A stretch of DNA of 64,000 nt, taken from contig NC_013665.1 in assembly GCF_000011005.1 (NCBI RefSeq), forward strand, positions 2,643,501 to 2,707,500, written 5' to 3'. The number at the start of each line of letters is the position of its first letter. Within the stretch, counting starts at the first letter, position 1. The notes beneath the pieces are model-generated. The model did no database searches and was not told the DNA's origin. It saw only the letters and a program-made list of their open reading frames with translations. Both the position numbers and the translations under genes were made by a program. This stretch comes from Methanocella paludicola SANAE. GTDB lineage: Archaea; Halobacteriota; Methanocellia; Methanocellales; Methanocellaceae. Below are positions 1 to 9,910 of this stretch, piece by piece.

Positions 1-534
1 ATGCTCGCAGTCCTCTTTTAAAATACCGTAATCTATGAGGCAGCCGCCGATCACGAGCTTTTCCAGCTCGCTCAACGGAACGTTATACATCCGTGCCATG
101 CCGTCCGTAGCCCAGCCCATGTACAGCCAGCGCTTACCTGGCTTACCATAGATGATCTGCATGACCGGGAAGTTGCCCTCGGAGCGCGCCTGGAGCTTTT
201 CCCGGAAGTGCTTCTTAATGCTCGGGTCGCTGTACGGCTCGACGATAACGTAGGCGTCCATGGCCTGGACCACGCCCATCATGATCTTGGGCATCTTCTT
301 GAGCTGCTGGACCGTGCACGTATCCAGGAGGCGCTTCTGGTAATCGTTGGATACTGCGGTGATGAACGGCTGGCCGCCGCGCTTCGCCACGGCGATGCCG
401 ATCTCCTCCAGGAACTTCTGTTCGTGCGTTCCCCCGCTTATTAAAACAGCGTCGCCCTCCTGCACGTCGAGCGAGCCCAGGACGTCCTCCGCCAGCTTCG
501 GGTATATCTTCTCGTCGATCATCGTGAACACCAT
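1..534 (-). CDS. M29-like aminopeptidase (C-terminus outside window)
   Basis: The reverse strand is open from the window edge to an ATG at 534, giving 178 codons with the C-terminus cut off. The N-terminal part contains an ISGG segment typical of a Rossmann-like start. The segment WATDGMARMYNVPLSELEKL, followed by a GGCLIDY stretch, resembles the region of M29 (aminopeptidase T/PepS) family proteins that precedes the metal-binding residues. Those metal ligands lie mostly downstream of what is visible, so activity cannot be judged. An in-frame ATG at 522 is an alternative start. It lies 46 nt after the Clp-like ATPase gene on the same strand and may belong to that transcript. The family call rests on sequence resemblance only. 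Confidence 0.6.
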   Translation of the reverse strand, partial: MVFTMIDEKIYPKLAEDVLGSLDVQEGDAVLISGGTHEQKFLEEIGIAVAKRGGQPFITAVSNDYQKRLLDTCTVQQLKKMPKIMMGVVQAMDAYVIVEPYSDPSIKKHFREKLQARSEGNFPVMQIIYGKPGKRWLYMGWATDGMARMYNVPLSELEKLVIGGCLIDYGILKEDCEH

Positions 535-580
535 GCATTCATTTAGACTAGATTGTCTCTCCGTAATCAATAATGTGTTC

Positions 581-2929
581 TCACGTTTCGTCGGGCACGA
601 TGGTGATGCCGTCATCGTCGTACACGGCGAGCCAGCGCCGGTGGGCTTTGAGCTCGCCCGTCAGGATCAGGCGGCTCAGGGGCACGTAGATGAACTGCCG
701 CACGACCCTCCTGAGCTCCCTGGCCCCGTATTCGGGGCTGTACCCGGCACGGGCCAGATAATCCTCCGCCTCATCGCTGAGGCGAAGGGCCACGTGGTGC
801 GTCCGCTCAAGCTCTGCGAGGGTCTCGGTCAGCGTCTTTCTCAGCAGGCGCCTGACGGCGTCCACGTCCAGCGGCCTGAACGAGACGATCTCGTCGATGC
901 GGTTGATGAGCTCCGGCTTGAACGTTTCCAGCCCCTTCTTACGCGGCCTCCGCTTCATGCCCTCTTCCATCTCCTCGTAGCTCACGCCCCCGCCGGGCTC
1001 CAGGTTGGACGTGAGGATGAAGATGGCGTTCCTGGCGTCCGCCGTCCTTCCCTTGGAGTCTGTAATCCGGCCCTCGTCAAAAAGCTGCAGGAACACGTCG
1101 AACACCCGGGGGTGGGCCTTCTCAACCTCGTCGAACAGGGCGACCGTATAGGGCCGTGCCCTAAGCATGCGGACCAGCAGGCCGCTCTCCTCATAGCCGA
1201 TGTATCCGGGCGGCGAGCCGATGAGCCGGGCCACGCTGTTCTCCTCCGAGTACTCCGAAAGGTCCAGCCGGATCATCTCCGACGGGCTGCCGAATAAAAA
1301 CTCCGCCAGGAGCCTCGCCGTCTCGGTCTTCCCCACGCCAGTGGGGCCGGTGAACAGGAAAACGGCGAGCGGCCCCTGCCGCTTCTCGATGCCGGAGTAG
1401 GCCACCATGAGGCGCTTGCTGACTTTCGCTATGGCCTCCTCCTGTCCCGCCAGCCTGCCCCTTAAAAATCCTTCGAGCCCGAGCAGCCGGGACGTGGTGG
1501 GGCCCTCGAGGTGAGAGGCGGCCAGCTCGAGCGGCATGCCGGCGCTGCCGGCCAGCGTTTCCGCGATGGAGCGGGCGTCCACCTGCCTGCGGGGCTCGTC
1601 CATGGAGCCCATGCTGAGCACAGGTATCCTTGCCCCGGAGCACGCCATATCCAGCAGGTCCACGGCCTTGTCCGGCAGCATGTGCTCCGCGTCGAACCGC
1701 ATGGATAGGTCCACAGAAGCCTCGAGCGCTTCGTCCAGGATGCGCACGCCGTGGTGCTCCTCCAGCTTAGGCCTGAGCGTGCCCAGCATGGCCAGCGCCT
1801 CTTCCCGGCAGGGCTCTTCGACGAGTATCGTCTCGAAACGCCTTTCAAGGGCGGGGTCGGCCTCGATGTGGCGGTGGTACTCGGCGATGGTGCTCGTCCC
1901 GATACACCGGAGTCCCCTTACGAGGTAGGGCTTGAGAATGTTCGAGGCGTCGAGCGCCGAGCCGTCGCTCCTTCCCGCGCCGACGACGGTGTGGATCTCG
2001 TCGATGAACAGTACGATGCCCGGGTCAGCGACTGCCTCGTCCAGGACGCCGGTCAGCCTCTCCTCCAGGTCTCCCCGGTACTTCGTGTTCGCCACCAGGG
2101 ATGCCATGCTAAGCTGGATTATGCGCTTCCCTCCGAGCACGTGGGCATCCTTGCCCCGGGCGATGCGCATCGCGAGCGCCTCCACGACGGCCGTCTTTCC
2201 GACCCCGGCCTCCCCGATAAGCACCGGGTTATTCTTCGCCCGCCGCCCCAGCACCTGTATAAGCTGTAAAAGCTCCTTTTTTCGCTCCGAGAACGGGCCC
2301 AGCCTGCCGGCCATCGCTTCCCTCGTAAGGTCCCGGCCATGCTTTTCAAGGTATCCGCCATGCTTCAGCCCCAGCCAGTCGTTCACGGCGCTGGAGATCT
2401 CCTTCTTTTCCATGGAGCGCTGGAACTGCTTATCGCCGCCCTCCAGTATGGCTATCCACGCGTACGCGGGCTCCATCATATCTCTAAAATCGATGCCGGC
2501 GCCCGAGAGCGCCGCCTCGATGGCCGGGCCGGGGCACTCCAGGATGGCCGCCAGCAGGTGCAGGCTCGATATTTCGTTCCTGGCGTAGGAGAGCCCTCCC
2601 GCCCTCCGGAACAGCGCCTTGCACTCCTCGCTCCGGTGGAACACCCTGGGCTCCTGCGACTTATCAGCGCTTCCCAGCGCCTTCCTGACGCCGCGCCTGA
2701 TCACAGCCGCCGGGGACGGCCTGTCGCACGCGCCCTCGAGCACGTTACGGATGGCGTCCATCTCAGCCTTGATAGGCCCGGGGTCCGCCGTGTCGACGGC
2801 CTTGTCCAGGCTCATGATGCCGATAAAGAGGTGCTCCTTCTCGATGACACGGCTCCTCGACCTGGAGGCCTCCTCCGCAGCGATGTCCCATGACCTGGAT
2901 GCGCCCGCTGTCAGCCTTATCGTGTCCAT
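581..2929 (-). CDS. ClpA/ClpC-like AAA+ ATPase (two AAA domains)
   Basis: A 782-residue protein with an N-terminal double Clp-N-like region (about residues 1-150) and two AAA+ modules. The first has Walker A GEAGVGKT near residue 240 and Walker B FIDEIH. The second has Walker A GPTGVGKT near 527 and Walker B LFDEVEKAH, followed by a ClpB-type C-terminal domain (YGARELRR). The long coiled-coil middle domain of ClpB is absent, so it is ClpA/ClpC-like in build. I see no IGL, IGF or LGF loop, the ClpP-docking tripeptide, between the second Walker B and the NRIDEIV segment, so it may remodel proteins without ClpP. It starts 4 nt after the stop of the TPR kinase gene, which strongly suggests co-transcription and a shared regulatory task. 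The substrate is unknown. Confidence 0.88.
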   Translation of the reverse strand: MDTIRLTAGASRSWDIAAEEASRSRSRVIEKEHLFIGIMSLDKAVDTADPGPIKAEMDAIRNVLEGACDRPSPAAVIRRGVRKALGSADKSQEPRVFHRSEECKALFRRAGGLSYARNEISSLHLLAAILECPGPAIEAALSGAGIDFRDMMEPAYAWIAILEGGDKQFQRSMEKKEISSAVNDWLGLKHGGYLEKHGRDLTREAMAGRLGPFSERKKELLQLIQVLGRRAKNNPVLIGEAGVGKTAVVEALAMRIARGKDAHVLGGKRIIQLSMASLVANTKYRGDLEERLTGVLDEAVADPGIVLFIDEIHTVVGAGRSDGSALDASNILKPYLVRGLRCIGTSTIAEYHRHIEADPALERRFETILVEEPCREEALAMLGTLRPKLEEHHGVRILDEALEASVDLSMRFDAEHMLPDKAVDLLDMACSGARIPVLSMGSMDEPRRQVDARSIAETLAGSAGMPLELAASHLEGPTTSRLLGLEGFLRGRLAGQEEAIAKVSKRLMVAYSGIEKRQGPLAVFLFTGPTGVGKTETARLLAEFLFGSPSEMIRLDLSEYSEENSVARLIGSPPGYIGYEESGLLVRMLRARPYTVALFDEVEKAHPRVFDVFLQLFDEGRITDSKGRTADARNAIFILTSNLEPGGGVSYEEMEEGMKRRPRKKGLETFKPELINRIDEIVSFRPLDVDAVRRLLRKTLTETLAELERTHHVALRLSDEAEDYLARAGYSPEYGARELRRVVRQFIYVPLSRLILTGELKAHRRWLAVYDDDGITIVPDET

Positions 2930-2933
2930 AGTA

Positions 2934-4709
2934 TCACTGCTTCTTATTGTTTAGTGCCCGCATGCATGCCTCGGCCACTTCGGAGGGAGTTCCCGATCGC
3001 TCGAGCGCGTTCCTGAACTTCCCCGCCGCGCCGGGCTCGCCAGGATTCAGGCGAAGCGCCGACATGTACTCGCTGATGGCGCCCTGTAGGTCTCCCATTT
3101 CATCCAGGGACAGCCCGAGCTGGTAGTGCGCCCGGGCGTTCATCGGGTCGATGCCCGTGGCGATGCGATATTCGTCCACGGCGTCGCCTATCCGTCCCGT
3201 GGCCCGGAGCGCGCTGGCCAGGTTGAAGTGCAGGACCGCGTCGTCCGGGCTCAACACTGCCGCCTTCCGGTATTCCTCGATGGCCCTGTCGAAGCAGCCC
3301 GATATCGCCAGCGCAAGGCCCAGGTTGATCCTCGCCTCCACGAATGCCGGCTTGAGCCGCAGCGCTTCCCGGTACTCCCCCATCGCGTCGCCAAGCTCTC
3401 CCCGGCAGGCGTATGATAGGCCCAGGTTGTGGTGAGCCATCGCGTACTCTGGCCTGGTGGCAAGAGCTTCCCTGTATTCCTGTATGGCGCCATCGGACTG
3501 GCCTTTCGCCATGAGGGCGGTGCCCAGGTTATTATGGGCGTCAGCCAGGCCCGGGTCGAGCCGCAGGGCTTCCCGGTACTCCCCTATGGCAGCGTCCACC
3601 TGCCCCCGGGCATCGTATGCGACTCCCATGTTGTTGTGGACCATGGCCAGGCCGGCGCCGTGCTGGCCGGCCAGCATGGGCTCTAATTTTAGCGCCTTAC
3701 GGTATACCCATATGGCCTCGTCTAACAGCCCCACATTATACAGGGCCAGCCCGCGGTTATTGTAATCCCACGCGTCGGGCTCTATGCGGGAGGCGGGCGC
3801 CGGGGGCTCCATCCCGGACCGGGAGCGATAGAGGCGCTCCAGGTCAGCCCTGAGGGAACGAAAATCCCCGTACCTTTCTCCGGGCGATTTTTTCATGCAC
3901 TTCCGGATGATGGGATACAGCCTGCTGTTTACTCGTGGCACCGGGGCCTTGCAGTGCATCCGCCGGTATTCGTCGATGCAGTCCGAGGCGAACGGGGCAC
4001 GGCCTCCGGAGGCCATCTGGTAGAGGATGACGCCGAACCCGTAGATATCGCTCCGAAGGTCGCTCGTGCCGTCGAACTGCTCGGGCGCCATCCAGGGAAG
4101 CGTGCCCGCTATGGCGCTGCCGGGATATCCGTCCATATCGTATGAGCGTAGCGTCCCCTCCCAGAACCTGGCCAGCCCGAAGTCGGTGATCTTGAGCGTG
4201 CCGTCCTGCGATATCATGAGATTATCGGGCTTGATGTCCCGGTGGGGAGTGACGCCCTGGGAAGCGGCGTAGGCCATCCCGTCGCAGAACTGTATGGCCC
4301 ACCCCAGAGACTGGATAAGAGGTATTGGGCCTTTAATGAAATGGGCGAGCGTGTTCCGCCCCATGCTATCGGGCTCAATATACTCCAGAACGATGAACAG
4401 GCGGTTATCGAGGGCCTCCACGCTGACGGCCTGGACGATGTTCGGGTGGGCGTCCAGCAGCACCCAGGCCAGCGCCTCGTGCTGAAAATTATTCTTGATA
4501 CGGTCGGAGTAAAGGTATTTGTCCTGGAAGGTCTTCAGGGCGTACATCTGCCGGGCACGGCGGTCGTAGCACACGTACACGACGCCCATGCCGCTCTTCC
4601 CTTCGCCGCCCAGAACTTTATACACCACGTACTGGTCGCCTATCACCGAGCCCACCCCGATCTTCAGCTCGTCGGGAATGGCCGGCCGTGCTGTGCCTCC
4701 TTCGATCAT
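2934..4709 (-). CDS. Eukaryotic-type Ser/Thr protein kinase with seven TPRs
   Basis: An N-terminal Hanks-type kinase domain shows every key element: a Gly-rich loop (GGEGKSGMG, about residues 34-42), catalytic Lys in YALKTF (about 59), HRDIKPDN (156-163), DFG (176-178) and APEQF. About seven tetratricopeptide repeats of 34 residues follow, each ending in a version of EYREALRLDP, and a short helical tail closes the protein. No transmembrane segment is evident, so it is probably cytoplasmic. I chose ATG 4709 because GGAG lies 6 nt upstream; in-frame TTG codons at 4778 and 4808 would add 23 or 33 residues. The Clp-like ATPase gene follows after 4 nt, and its product is an attractive phosphorylation target or partner. 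A bare promoter region separates it from ilvN. Confidence 0.88.
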   Translation of the reverse strand: MIEGGTARPAIPDELKIGVGSVIGDQYVVYKVLGGEGKSGMGVVYVCYDRRARQMYALKTFQDKYLYSDRIKNNFQHEALAWVLLDAHPNIVQAVSVEALDNRLFIVLEYIEPDSMGRNTLAHFIKGPIPLIQSLGWAIQFCDGMAYAASQGVTPHRDIKPDNLMISQDGTLKITDFGLARFWEGTLRSYDMDGYPGSAIAGTLPWMAPEQFDGTSDLRSDIYGFGVILYQMASGGRAPFASDCIDEYRRMHCKAPVPRVNSRLYPIIRKCMKKSPGERYGDFRSLRADLERLYRSRSGMEPPAPASRIEPDAWDYNNRGLALYNVGLLDEAIWVYRKALKLEPMLAGQHGAGLAMVHNNMGVAYDARGQVDAAIGEYREALRLDPGLADAHNNLGTALMAKGQSDGAIQEYREALATRPEYAMAHHNLGLSYACRGELGDAMGEYREALRLKPAFVEARINLGLALAISGCFDRAIEEYRKAAVLSPDDAVLHFNLASALRATGRIGDAVDEYRIATGIDPMNARAHYQLGLSLDEMGDLQGAISEYMSALRLNPGEPGAAGKFRNALERSGTPSEVAEACMRALNNKKQ

Positions 4710-4865
4710 AGAGCGCTCCAGCCTGCCCGGTACGTAAACGGTCTCCTCTCCGGCCTGCTCCGGCCTGTCGCCTAGCAATATATTACCCCAGAAGTAAAAG
4801 AAGAGCAATTAGAATAAAAAAGTTACTATAGGGATATTAAAAATAATTAAAAGAGCCGTGCGGGC

Positions 4866-5378
4866 TCATTTATCGAACTGCGTGGGCTTTGCGCCCCTTA
4901 CGAGGGCCACTTTGCCCGTACGGACCATCTCCTTGATGCCGAAGGGCCTCATGAGCTCCTCCAGGGCGTTGATCTTGTCGGTGCTGCCCGTCACCTCGAT
5001 GATTAGACTTTTAGCGCTCACGTCCACGATGCTGGCCCGGAAGATGTTCACGATCTGGATGATTTCGGCCCGAGCGGTGGGGTCGGCCGTTACCTTGAGT
5101 AGGGCCAGCTCCCGGTCGACGGACTCGAGGGGCGAGATGTCGACGACCTTGATGATGTCGATCAGCTTGTTCAACTGCTTCGTGACCTGCTCGATGACGT
5201 GCTCATCGCCATGGACTACGATGGTCATCCGGGAAATATCTGGATTCTCGGTCACGCCCACGGTGAGGCTGTCGATGTTATAGCCCCGCCGGCTGAACAG
5301 GCCGGAGACGTGGGTGAGCACGCCGGGCTTGTTGGCGACCAGCACCGAAAGGGTGTGGTAATTGTTGCCGTTGGCCAT
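4866..5378 (-). CDS. ilvN: Acetolactate synthase small (regulatory) subunit
   Basis: A 170-residue protein with an N-terminal ACT domain (about residues 8-80, [20 protein letters not shown]) and the C-terminal ALS_ss_C region ending around [10 protein letters not shown]. In known systems this subunit binds valine and activates the catalytic large subunit, which performs the first common step of valine/leucine/isoleucine synthesis. The length is normal for the family. Its ATG overlaps the stop codon of ilvB by one base (TAATG), so translation is very likely coupled and the subunits made in fixed proportion. It is the last gene of the leuA/cimA-ilvB-ilvN group. Confidence 0.96.
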   Translation of the reverse strand: MANGNNYHTLSVLVANKPGVLTHVSGLFSRRGYNIDSLTVGVTENPDISRMTIVVHGDEHVIEQVTKQLNKLIDIIKVVDISPLESVDRELALLKVTADPTARAEIIQIVNIFRASIVDVSAKSLIIEVTGSTDKINALEELMRPFGIKEMVRTGKVALVRGAKPTQFDK

Positions 5379-7078
5379 TACTTGAACCCCCTTTGCTCGA
5401 CGAACTCGTTGATGGACGCGCCCGCGGGGACCATGGGGAAGACGTTCTCCTCCTTGGACACGCGGAAGTCAATGAAGACGGGCTTATCGCTCTTCATGGC
5501 CGACTTGATGGCGTCCTTCACGTCGCCCTGCTTTTCGACCCTTATTCCTACGGCATGATAGGCTTCCGCCAGTTTCACGAAGTCCGGCTGGCCGCTCATG
5601 TCCGTGTAGGAGTAGCGCCGGTTATAGAACAGCTCCTGCCACTGCCGGACCATGCCCAGGTACTCGTTGTTCAGGATGGCCACGCGCACCGGGATGTCGT
5701 TGCTCACGGCGGTCGCCAGCTCCTGAATGTTCATCTGGATGCTCCCGTCGCCGGCGATGTCCCAGACCTCATTGTCCGGGCAGCCGACCTTGGCGCCGAT
5801 GGCCGCGGGGAGGCCGTAGCCCATGGTGCCCAGGCCGCCCGAGGATATGAACGTCCTGGGGCGCTTGCACTTGATGTAGTGGGCGGCCCACATCTGGTTC
5901 TGGCCCACCTCGGTGACGAATATGCCGTCTTTGACGAGCTCGTTGAGCCTCTCCACGATGCACTGGGGCTTCAGCTCGCTGCAGTCCTTATCGTAGTCGA
6001 GCGGGTACTCCTTCTTCCAGTGCTCGATCTTCTGGTTCCAGGCCGAGGACTTCGGGAGCTTTATTTTGAGGGTGGCGTTCAGCTTCTTGAGGACGGCCCT
6101 GGCGTCTCCCACGATGGGCACGTCCACCCGGACGTTCTTGCCCAGCTCCGCAGGGTCGACGTCGATGTGTATGACCCTGGCGTTCGGGGCGAAGCTCTCT
6201 AGCTTGCCCGTGACGCGGTCGTCGAACCGGGCGCCGATGGCTATGAGAAGATCGCAGTCGATGATGGCGTAATTGGCGTACCTCGTGCCATGCATGCCCA
6301 GCATGCCAAGCGACAGGGGGTGGTCTTCGGGGAAGACCCCTTTGCCCATGAGCGTCGTGGTCACCGGCGCCATGATGGTCTCCGCGAGCTGCCTGACCTC
6401 GTCGGCCGCGTTCGCCGCGATGGCGCCGCCGCCCACGTAGAGCACCGGCCTCTCCGCGCTCTCGATGAGCTGGCAGGCCTTCTTGATCTGGAGCGGGTGG
6501 CCCGCGTAGGTCGGCTTGTAGCTCTGGAGCTTGGCCTCCTTCGGGTACTCGAACTCCATCATGGCGGCCTGGACGTCCTTGGGGATGTCCACGAGGACGG
6601 GGCCCGGCCGGCCCGTTGAGGCGACGTGGAACGCCTCTTTGATCGTGAGTGGCAGCTCCTTTGCGTCCTTGATGAGGTAGTTGTGCTTCGTGATGGGAAT
6701 GGTGATACCGGTGATGTCTGCCTCCTGGAAGGCATCGTTGCCGATGAGCCTCGTCGGCACCTGGCCAGTGATGGCCACCATCGGGATGGAGTCCATGTAA
6801 GCGGTAGCGATGCCCGTTACCAGGTTCGTGGCCCCCGGGCCGCTGGTGGCGAGGCATACGCCTACGCGCCCCGTGGCCCTGGCAAAGCCGTCTGCGGCGT
6901 GCGCCGCTGCTTGCTCATGCCTGACCAGTATATGGCGAATGCTCGAATCGTAGAGCTCGTCATACACGGGCAGGATCTGGCCGCCCGGATACCCGAAGAT
7001 GGTATCCACGCCCTCGGCCTCGAGCGACTTTATCAGTGCCCTCGCGCCGGGGATCCTCTGGGGTGCGTTCGCGCTCAC
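5378..7078 (-). CDS. ilvB: Acetolactate synthase large (catalytic) subunit
   Basis: A ThDP-dependent enzyme that condenses pyruvate with pyruvate or 2-oxobutyrate. Visible hallmarks are the N-terminal [14 protein letters not shown] with the catalytic Glu in [12 protein letters not shown], the FAD-binding middle domain, and the ThDP/Mg motif starting GDGSIQMN and ending NNEYLGMV. Start choice: an in-frame ATG exists at 7102, but a near-perfect Shine-Dalgarno (AAAGGAGGT) lies just after it and 6 nt before a GTG at 7078. I therefore take GTG 7078, giving 566 residues starting with [10 protein letters not shown]. It is followed by ilvN with a one-base overlap and preceded by leuA/cimA on the same strand 87 nt away. 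Confidence 0.95.
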   Translation of the reverse strand: MSANAPQRIPGARALIKSLEAEGVDTIFGYPGGQILPVYDELYDSSIRHILVRHEQAAAHAADGFARATGRVGVCLATSGPGATNLVTGIATAYMDSIPMVAITGQVPTRLIGNDAFQEADITGITIPITKHNYLIKDAKELPLTIKEAFHVASTGRPGPVLVDIPKDVQAAMMEFEYPKEAKLQSYKPTYAGHPLQIKKACQLIESAERPVLYVGGGAIAANAADEVRQLAETIMAPVTTTLMGKGVFPEDHPLSLGMLGMHGTRYANYAIIDCDLLIAIGARFDDRVTGKLESFAPNARVIHIDVDPAELGKNVRVDVPIVGDARAVLKKLNATLKIKLPKSSAWNQKIEHWKKEYPLDYDKDCSELKPQCIVERLNELVKDGIFVTEVGQNQMWAAHYIKCKRPRTFISSGGLGTMGYGLPAAIGAKVGCPDNEVWDIAGDGSIQMNIQELATAVSNDIPVRVAILNNEYLGMVRQWQELFYNRRYSYTDMSGQPDFVKLAEAYHAVGIRVEKQGDVKDAIKSAMKSDKPVFIDFRVSKEENVFPMVPAGASINEFVEQRGFK

Positions 7079-7082
7079 TTCT

Positions 7083-7096
7083 TGACCTCCTTTGTT
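7083..7096 (-). promoter_or_regulatory. Strong ribosome binding site deciding the ilvB start
   Basis: On the reverse strand AAAGGAGGT is followed by six bases and GTG (7078). It pairs with nearly the whole archaeal anti-Shine-Dalgarno (CCTCC) and falls inside the coding frame of the longer ATG-7102 reading, which argues against that longer start. Confidence 0.7.
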
Positions 7097-7165
7097 GTGC
7101 ATGGCTTGTAAGAAAATAGGGATATTAATAGTTTATCATTATTGTTCATATCAGACCCCGTGCCC

Positions 7166-8699
7166 TCACGGCTCCGCCGCTTTCTTTACGATGCCGTTCT
7201 TCTCTTCGATGAGGCGGTTCATCCCGTCGATGAACGCCTGGACCGAGGCCATGATGATATCGGGGCCGGCGCCGCGGGCGCTTATTACTCTGCCGTCCCG
7301 GGACATCTTGACCCACACCTCGACTAAAGCGTCCGTGCCTCCGGTGATCGCCTCGACTCGGTAGTCGTCAAGCTTTACGTCCGCTACTCCGGATATGGAC
7401 CGCCTCAGGGCGTTGAGCGCCGCGTCCACGGGGCCCACGCCGACTCCGGATTCGACGACCTCCTGGCCGTCGATGGTCAGCTTGACGGAGGACGTCGGGG
7501 TCGCGTGGTTGCCCGACAGGATGGTGCAGTCAATGAGCTTAATTCTCGCCACGGTGTGGTTGCCCAGCACGCTGTCGGCGATGGACATCAGGTCCACGTC
7601 GGTGACGTGCTTGCCCATATCGCCCAGGCTCTTCACGCGCTTCGTGATCTCGTCGAGCTGGGGGCCGGTCGCGCTCAGCCCGAAGCCCTGGAGGGCCAGC
7701 TCCACGGTGGAGCGGCCGGCGTGCTTCCCGAGCATGATCTGCCGCTTTCTCCCGATCGTCTCGGGCGTGATGGGCTCGTAGGTGGCCGCGTTGGCCATCA
7801 GCCCGTGCACGTGGATGCCGGACTCGTGCATGAAGGCGTTGTCGCCCACCAGCGACTTGTTGGGTGCGACGGGGATGCCCATGAGCCGGCTGACCAGCCG
7901 CGACGCGGGATATAAATTCTCGAGGACGATGCGGGTGTTGACGCCGTATAGCGACTTGAGCACGATGGCGACCTCCTCGAGCGAGGTGTTGCCGGCCCTC
8001 TCGCCCACCCCGTTCATGGTCACGTGGGCCTGGCTCGCCCCGGCCCTGAGCGCCGCTACAGTGTTCGCAGTGGCCAGGCCGAAGTCGTCGTGGCAGTGGA
8101 TGCTCACCGGGGCCTTTACGCCCGTAACGAGCTTTCGGAAGATATCGTACGTTCGCTCCGGGTTGAGGACGCCGACCGTGTCGCAGAAGCAGAGCCTGTC
8201 GGCGCCCGCCTCCACGCCCGCCCGGTAAACGTCCAGTACATAGTCCAGGTCGGCCCGGGAGGCGTCCTCGCCCGACAGTTCGACGATCAGCCCGTGCTTT
8301 TTCGCGTACTCGACCATGTCCACGGCAGTGCGCTTGACCTTCTCCCGGTCCTTCTTTAATTTCTGCGTGATGTGGAGGTCCGAGATGGGCACGACGAGGT
8401 GCACCGAGTCGACGTCGCAGTCGATGGCGTAGTCTATGTCGCTTTTGACGATGCGCGCAAAACTGCATATTTCAGCCTTCAGGCCTTCGCGGACGACGGC
8501 CCTGATGCCGTCGCGCTCCCCCTGAGAGGTGATGGCCGACCCGGCCTCGATAACGTCTACGCCGAGGGCGTCCAGATTTCGGGCGATCCAGACCTTTTTC
8601 TCCGGCTCCAGGCTGACGCCCGGGGTCTGCTCGCCGTCTCTCAACGTGGTGTCAAGGAACCTGACATCGGTGAATAAAAAGATCCCTTCTGTTTTCCAT
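7166..8699 (-). CDS. leuA: 2-isopropylmalate / (R)-citramalate synthase, frameshift at 5' end
   Basis: An HMGL-like TIM-barrel acyltransferase with a C-terminal LeuA allosteric domain (about the last 130 residues). Hallmarks are FLDTTLRDGEQTPGVSL, HCHDDFGLATAN and NGVGERAGNTSLEEV. It makes either 2-isopropylmalate (leucine) or citramalate (isoleucine); the motifs do not let me decide, though the position beside ilvBN fits both. The catalytic LRDGEQ frame has no ATG, GTG or usable TTG upstream: TTG 8644 lies inside the active-site motif. ATG 8699, with AGGA nearby, opens a frame one base off. Removing one T from the T5 run at 8676-8680 would join the two and give a sensible N-terminus, MENRRDLLFTDVRFLDTTLR. 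This is either a sequencing indel, a slippage site or a real mutation. About 510 residues if joined. Confidence 0.88.
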
Positions 8700-8847
8700 A
8701 GAAGATTCCTAAGTCGTAATCGCGCTCGTTATATTTTAACCTTTGGGTTTTTATTGGCCTGTAATCGTCGCCCAAAAGAAAGAAAATGAAAAAGAGTTAA
8801 GCCCCGTGCATGGGGAACCGTATGACGGCCTTTACACGCCCGGCCCT

Positions 8848-9804
8848 TTATATCTTCGGCGGCTTCGGGCCATCATCCTTCTTCTGGCCGCTCAGCCCCT
8901 CGCGCTCCCTGCGCTTGCGCTCCATCCACTCGTAAATGCCGATGGAGCCGGCGATGACCGCGATGAGCGACGAGACCGTGCCCACGCAGAGCGCGGGGTT
9001 ATACATGAGTGAGACCCATGAGTCTATGGGATTTACCGTGGGGGTCGGCGTCGGCGTCGTTGTCGCCACGGATATCGACTTTATCCCGATGGCAGCGACC
9101 GTCGCGTCCCCGGTGATCTTGCCGTTCGTGGTCAGGGAGGCGGGCTGATACCCGCTGGCGCTGATGGTCATCGTGTACACGTCCGGGTACATTTTGGGAG
9201 AAGTAAAGGACCCGTCGCTTCCGGTCTTGACCGGCGGGTAGGTCTTTTCGTATGACACGGACCTGAACGTGATCGTTGCGCCCGATACCGCTTTGCCCGT
9301 GGACTCGTCAACCACGACGCCCGCAATGCTCGCGCTCTCCGGCGGAAGCGCGGAGGGTGTCGGGCTGGTGATGACCGCGATCGTCTTCGTGTACGAGTCG
9401 ATGAGCGTCCCGTTCTCATAGGCTTCAAAGCCGAAGGTCACGACCTGGCCGTTCTGGGCCTCGATGGACGGCGTCGACACCGTCAACGACTCGTTGGCCC
9501 CGACCGAGATGGTCACGCTCTGCGAGCGTTCCTCAATCCAGGCGATGATGGTTATGGGCTTGCCAGTATTGGATACGGTAATGCTCTCGTGGTCAACGCT
9601 CCATCCTGCCGTGGCCGTGTTGAAGACCTTCCTCGGGGCAGGCGTCGGCACGGGAGTGGGGGTTACAGAGATGCCCGGCGTGGGCGTGATGCTCTGGTTG
9701 TCAGTGGAATTGTCGTGCCCGGCGGCGGAAGCCGAACCCATGCACGGTAATGAAATAACGATTAACAGGAGTAAGATCGTCGCAGTCTTGTAGAATTTGT
9801 GCAC
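8848..9804 (-). CDS. Exported surface protein with carboxypeptidase-regulatory-like domain
   Basis: The N-terminus is a clear signal peptide (ATILLLLIVISLP ending near ASAAG). A TP-rich linker follows, then a beta-rich domain about residues 60-150, another TP linker, and a carboxypeptidase regulatory-like/PEGA-type beta-sandwich (SIAGVVVDESTGKAVSGATI). The end has TP repeats, one transmembrane helix near 280-300 and a basic charged tail. This is the build of a membrane-anchored, probably glycosylated, cell-surface protein; function unknown. I chose GTG 9804 with GGTGG upstream because a TATA-like CTATATAG at about 9864-9871 predicts a transcript start near 9840; in-frame ATGs at 9825, 9846 and 9852 are alternatives. 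It stands alone before the glycosylation island. Confidence 0.72.
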   Translation of the reverse strand: MHKFYKTATILLLLIVISLPCMGSASAAGHDNSTDNQSITPTPGISVTPTPVPTPAPRKVFNTATAGWSVDHESITVSNTGKPITIIAWIEERSQSVTISVGANESLTVSTPSIEAQNGQVVTFGFEAYENGTLIDSYTKTIAVITSPTPSALPPESASIAGVVVDESTGKAVSGATITFRSVSYEKTYPPVKTGSDGSFTSPKMYPDVYTMTISASGYQPASLTTNGKITGDATVAAIGIKSISVATTTPTPTPTVNPIDSWVSLMYNPALCVGTVSSLIAVIAGSIGIYEWMERKRREREGLSGQKKDDGPKPPKI

Positions 9805-9910
9805 GTTGATCCCACCGACGCCCATCGAGCGTTTCTTTTCGCTCATAAGCATTTATTTGACTATATAGTTTTTCATTAGTAAAAATACGGAGTAAAAATA
9901 AGGAAGAAGC

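Noticed and set aside
581-4709. Type VI secretion (ClpV plus PpkA-like kinase)
   Set aside because: No sheath, tube, baseplate or membrane-complex genes are nearby and none are known to be typical of methanogens.
7078-7102. ATG 7102 as ilvB start
   Set aside because: It would place a near-perfect Shine-Dalgarno inside the coding sequence, ideally spaced for GTG 7078.
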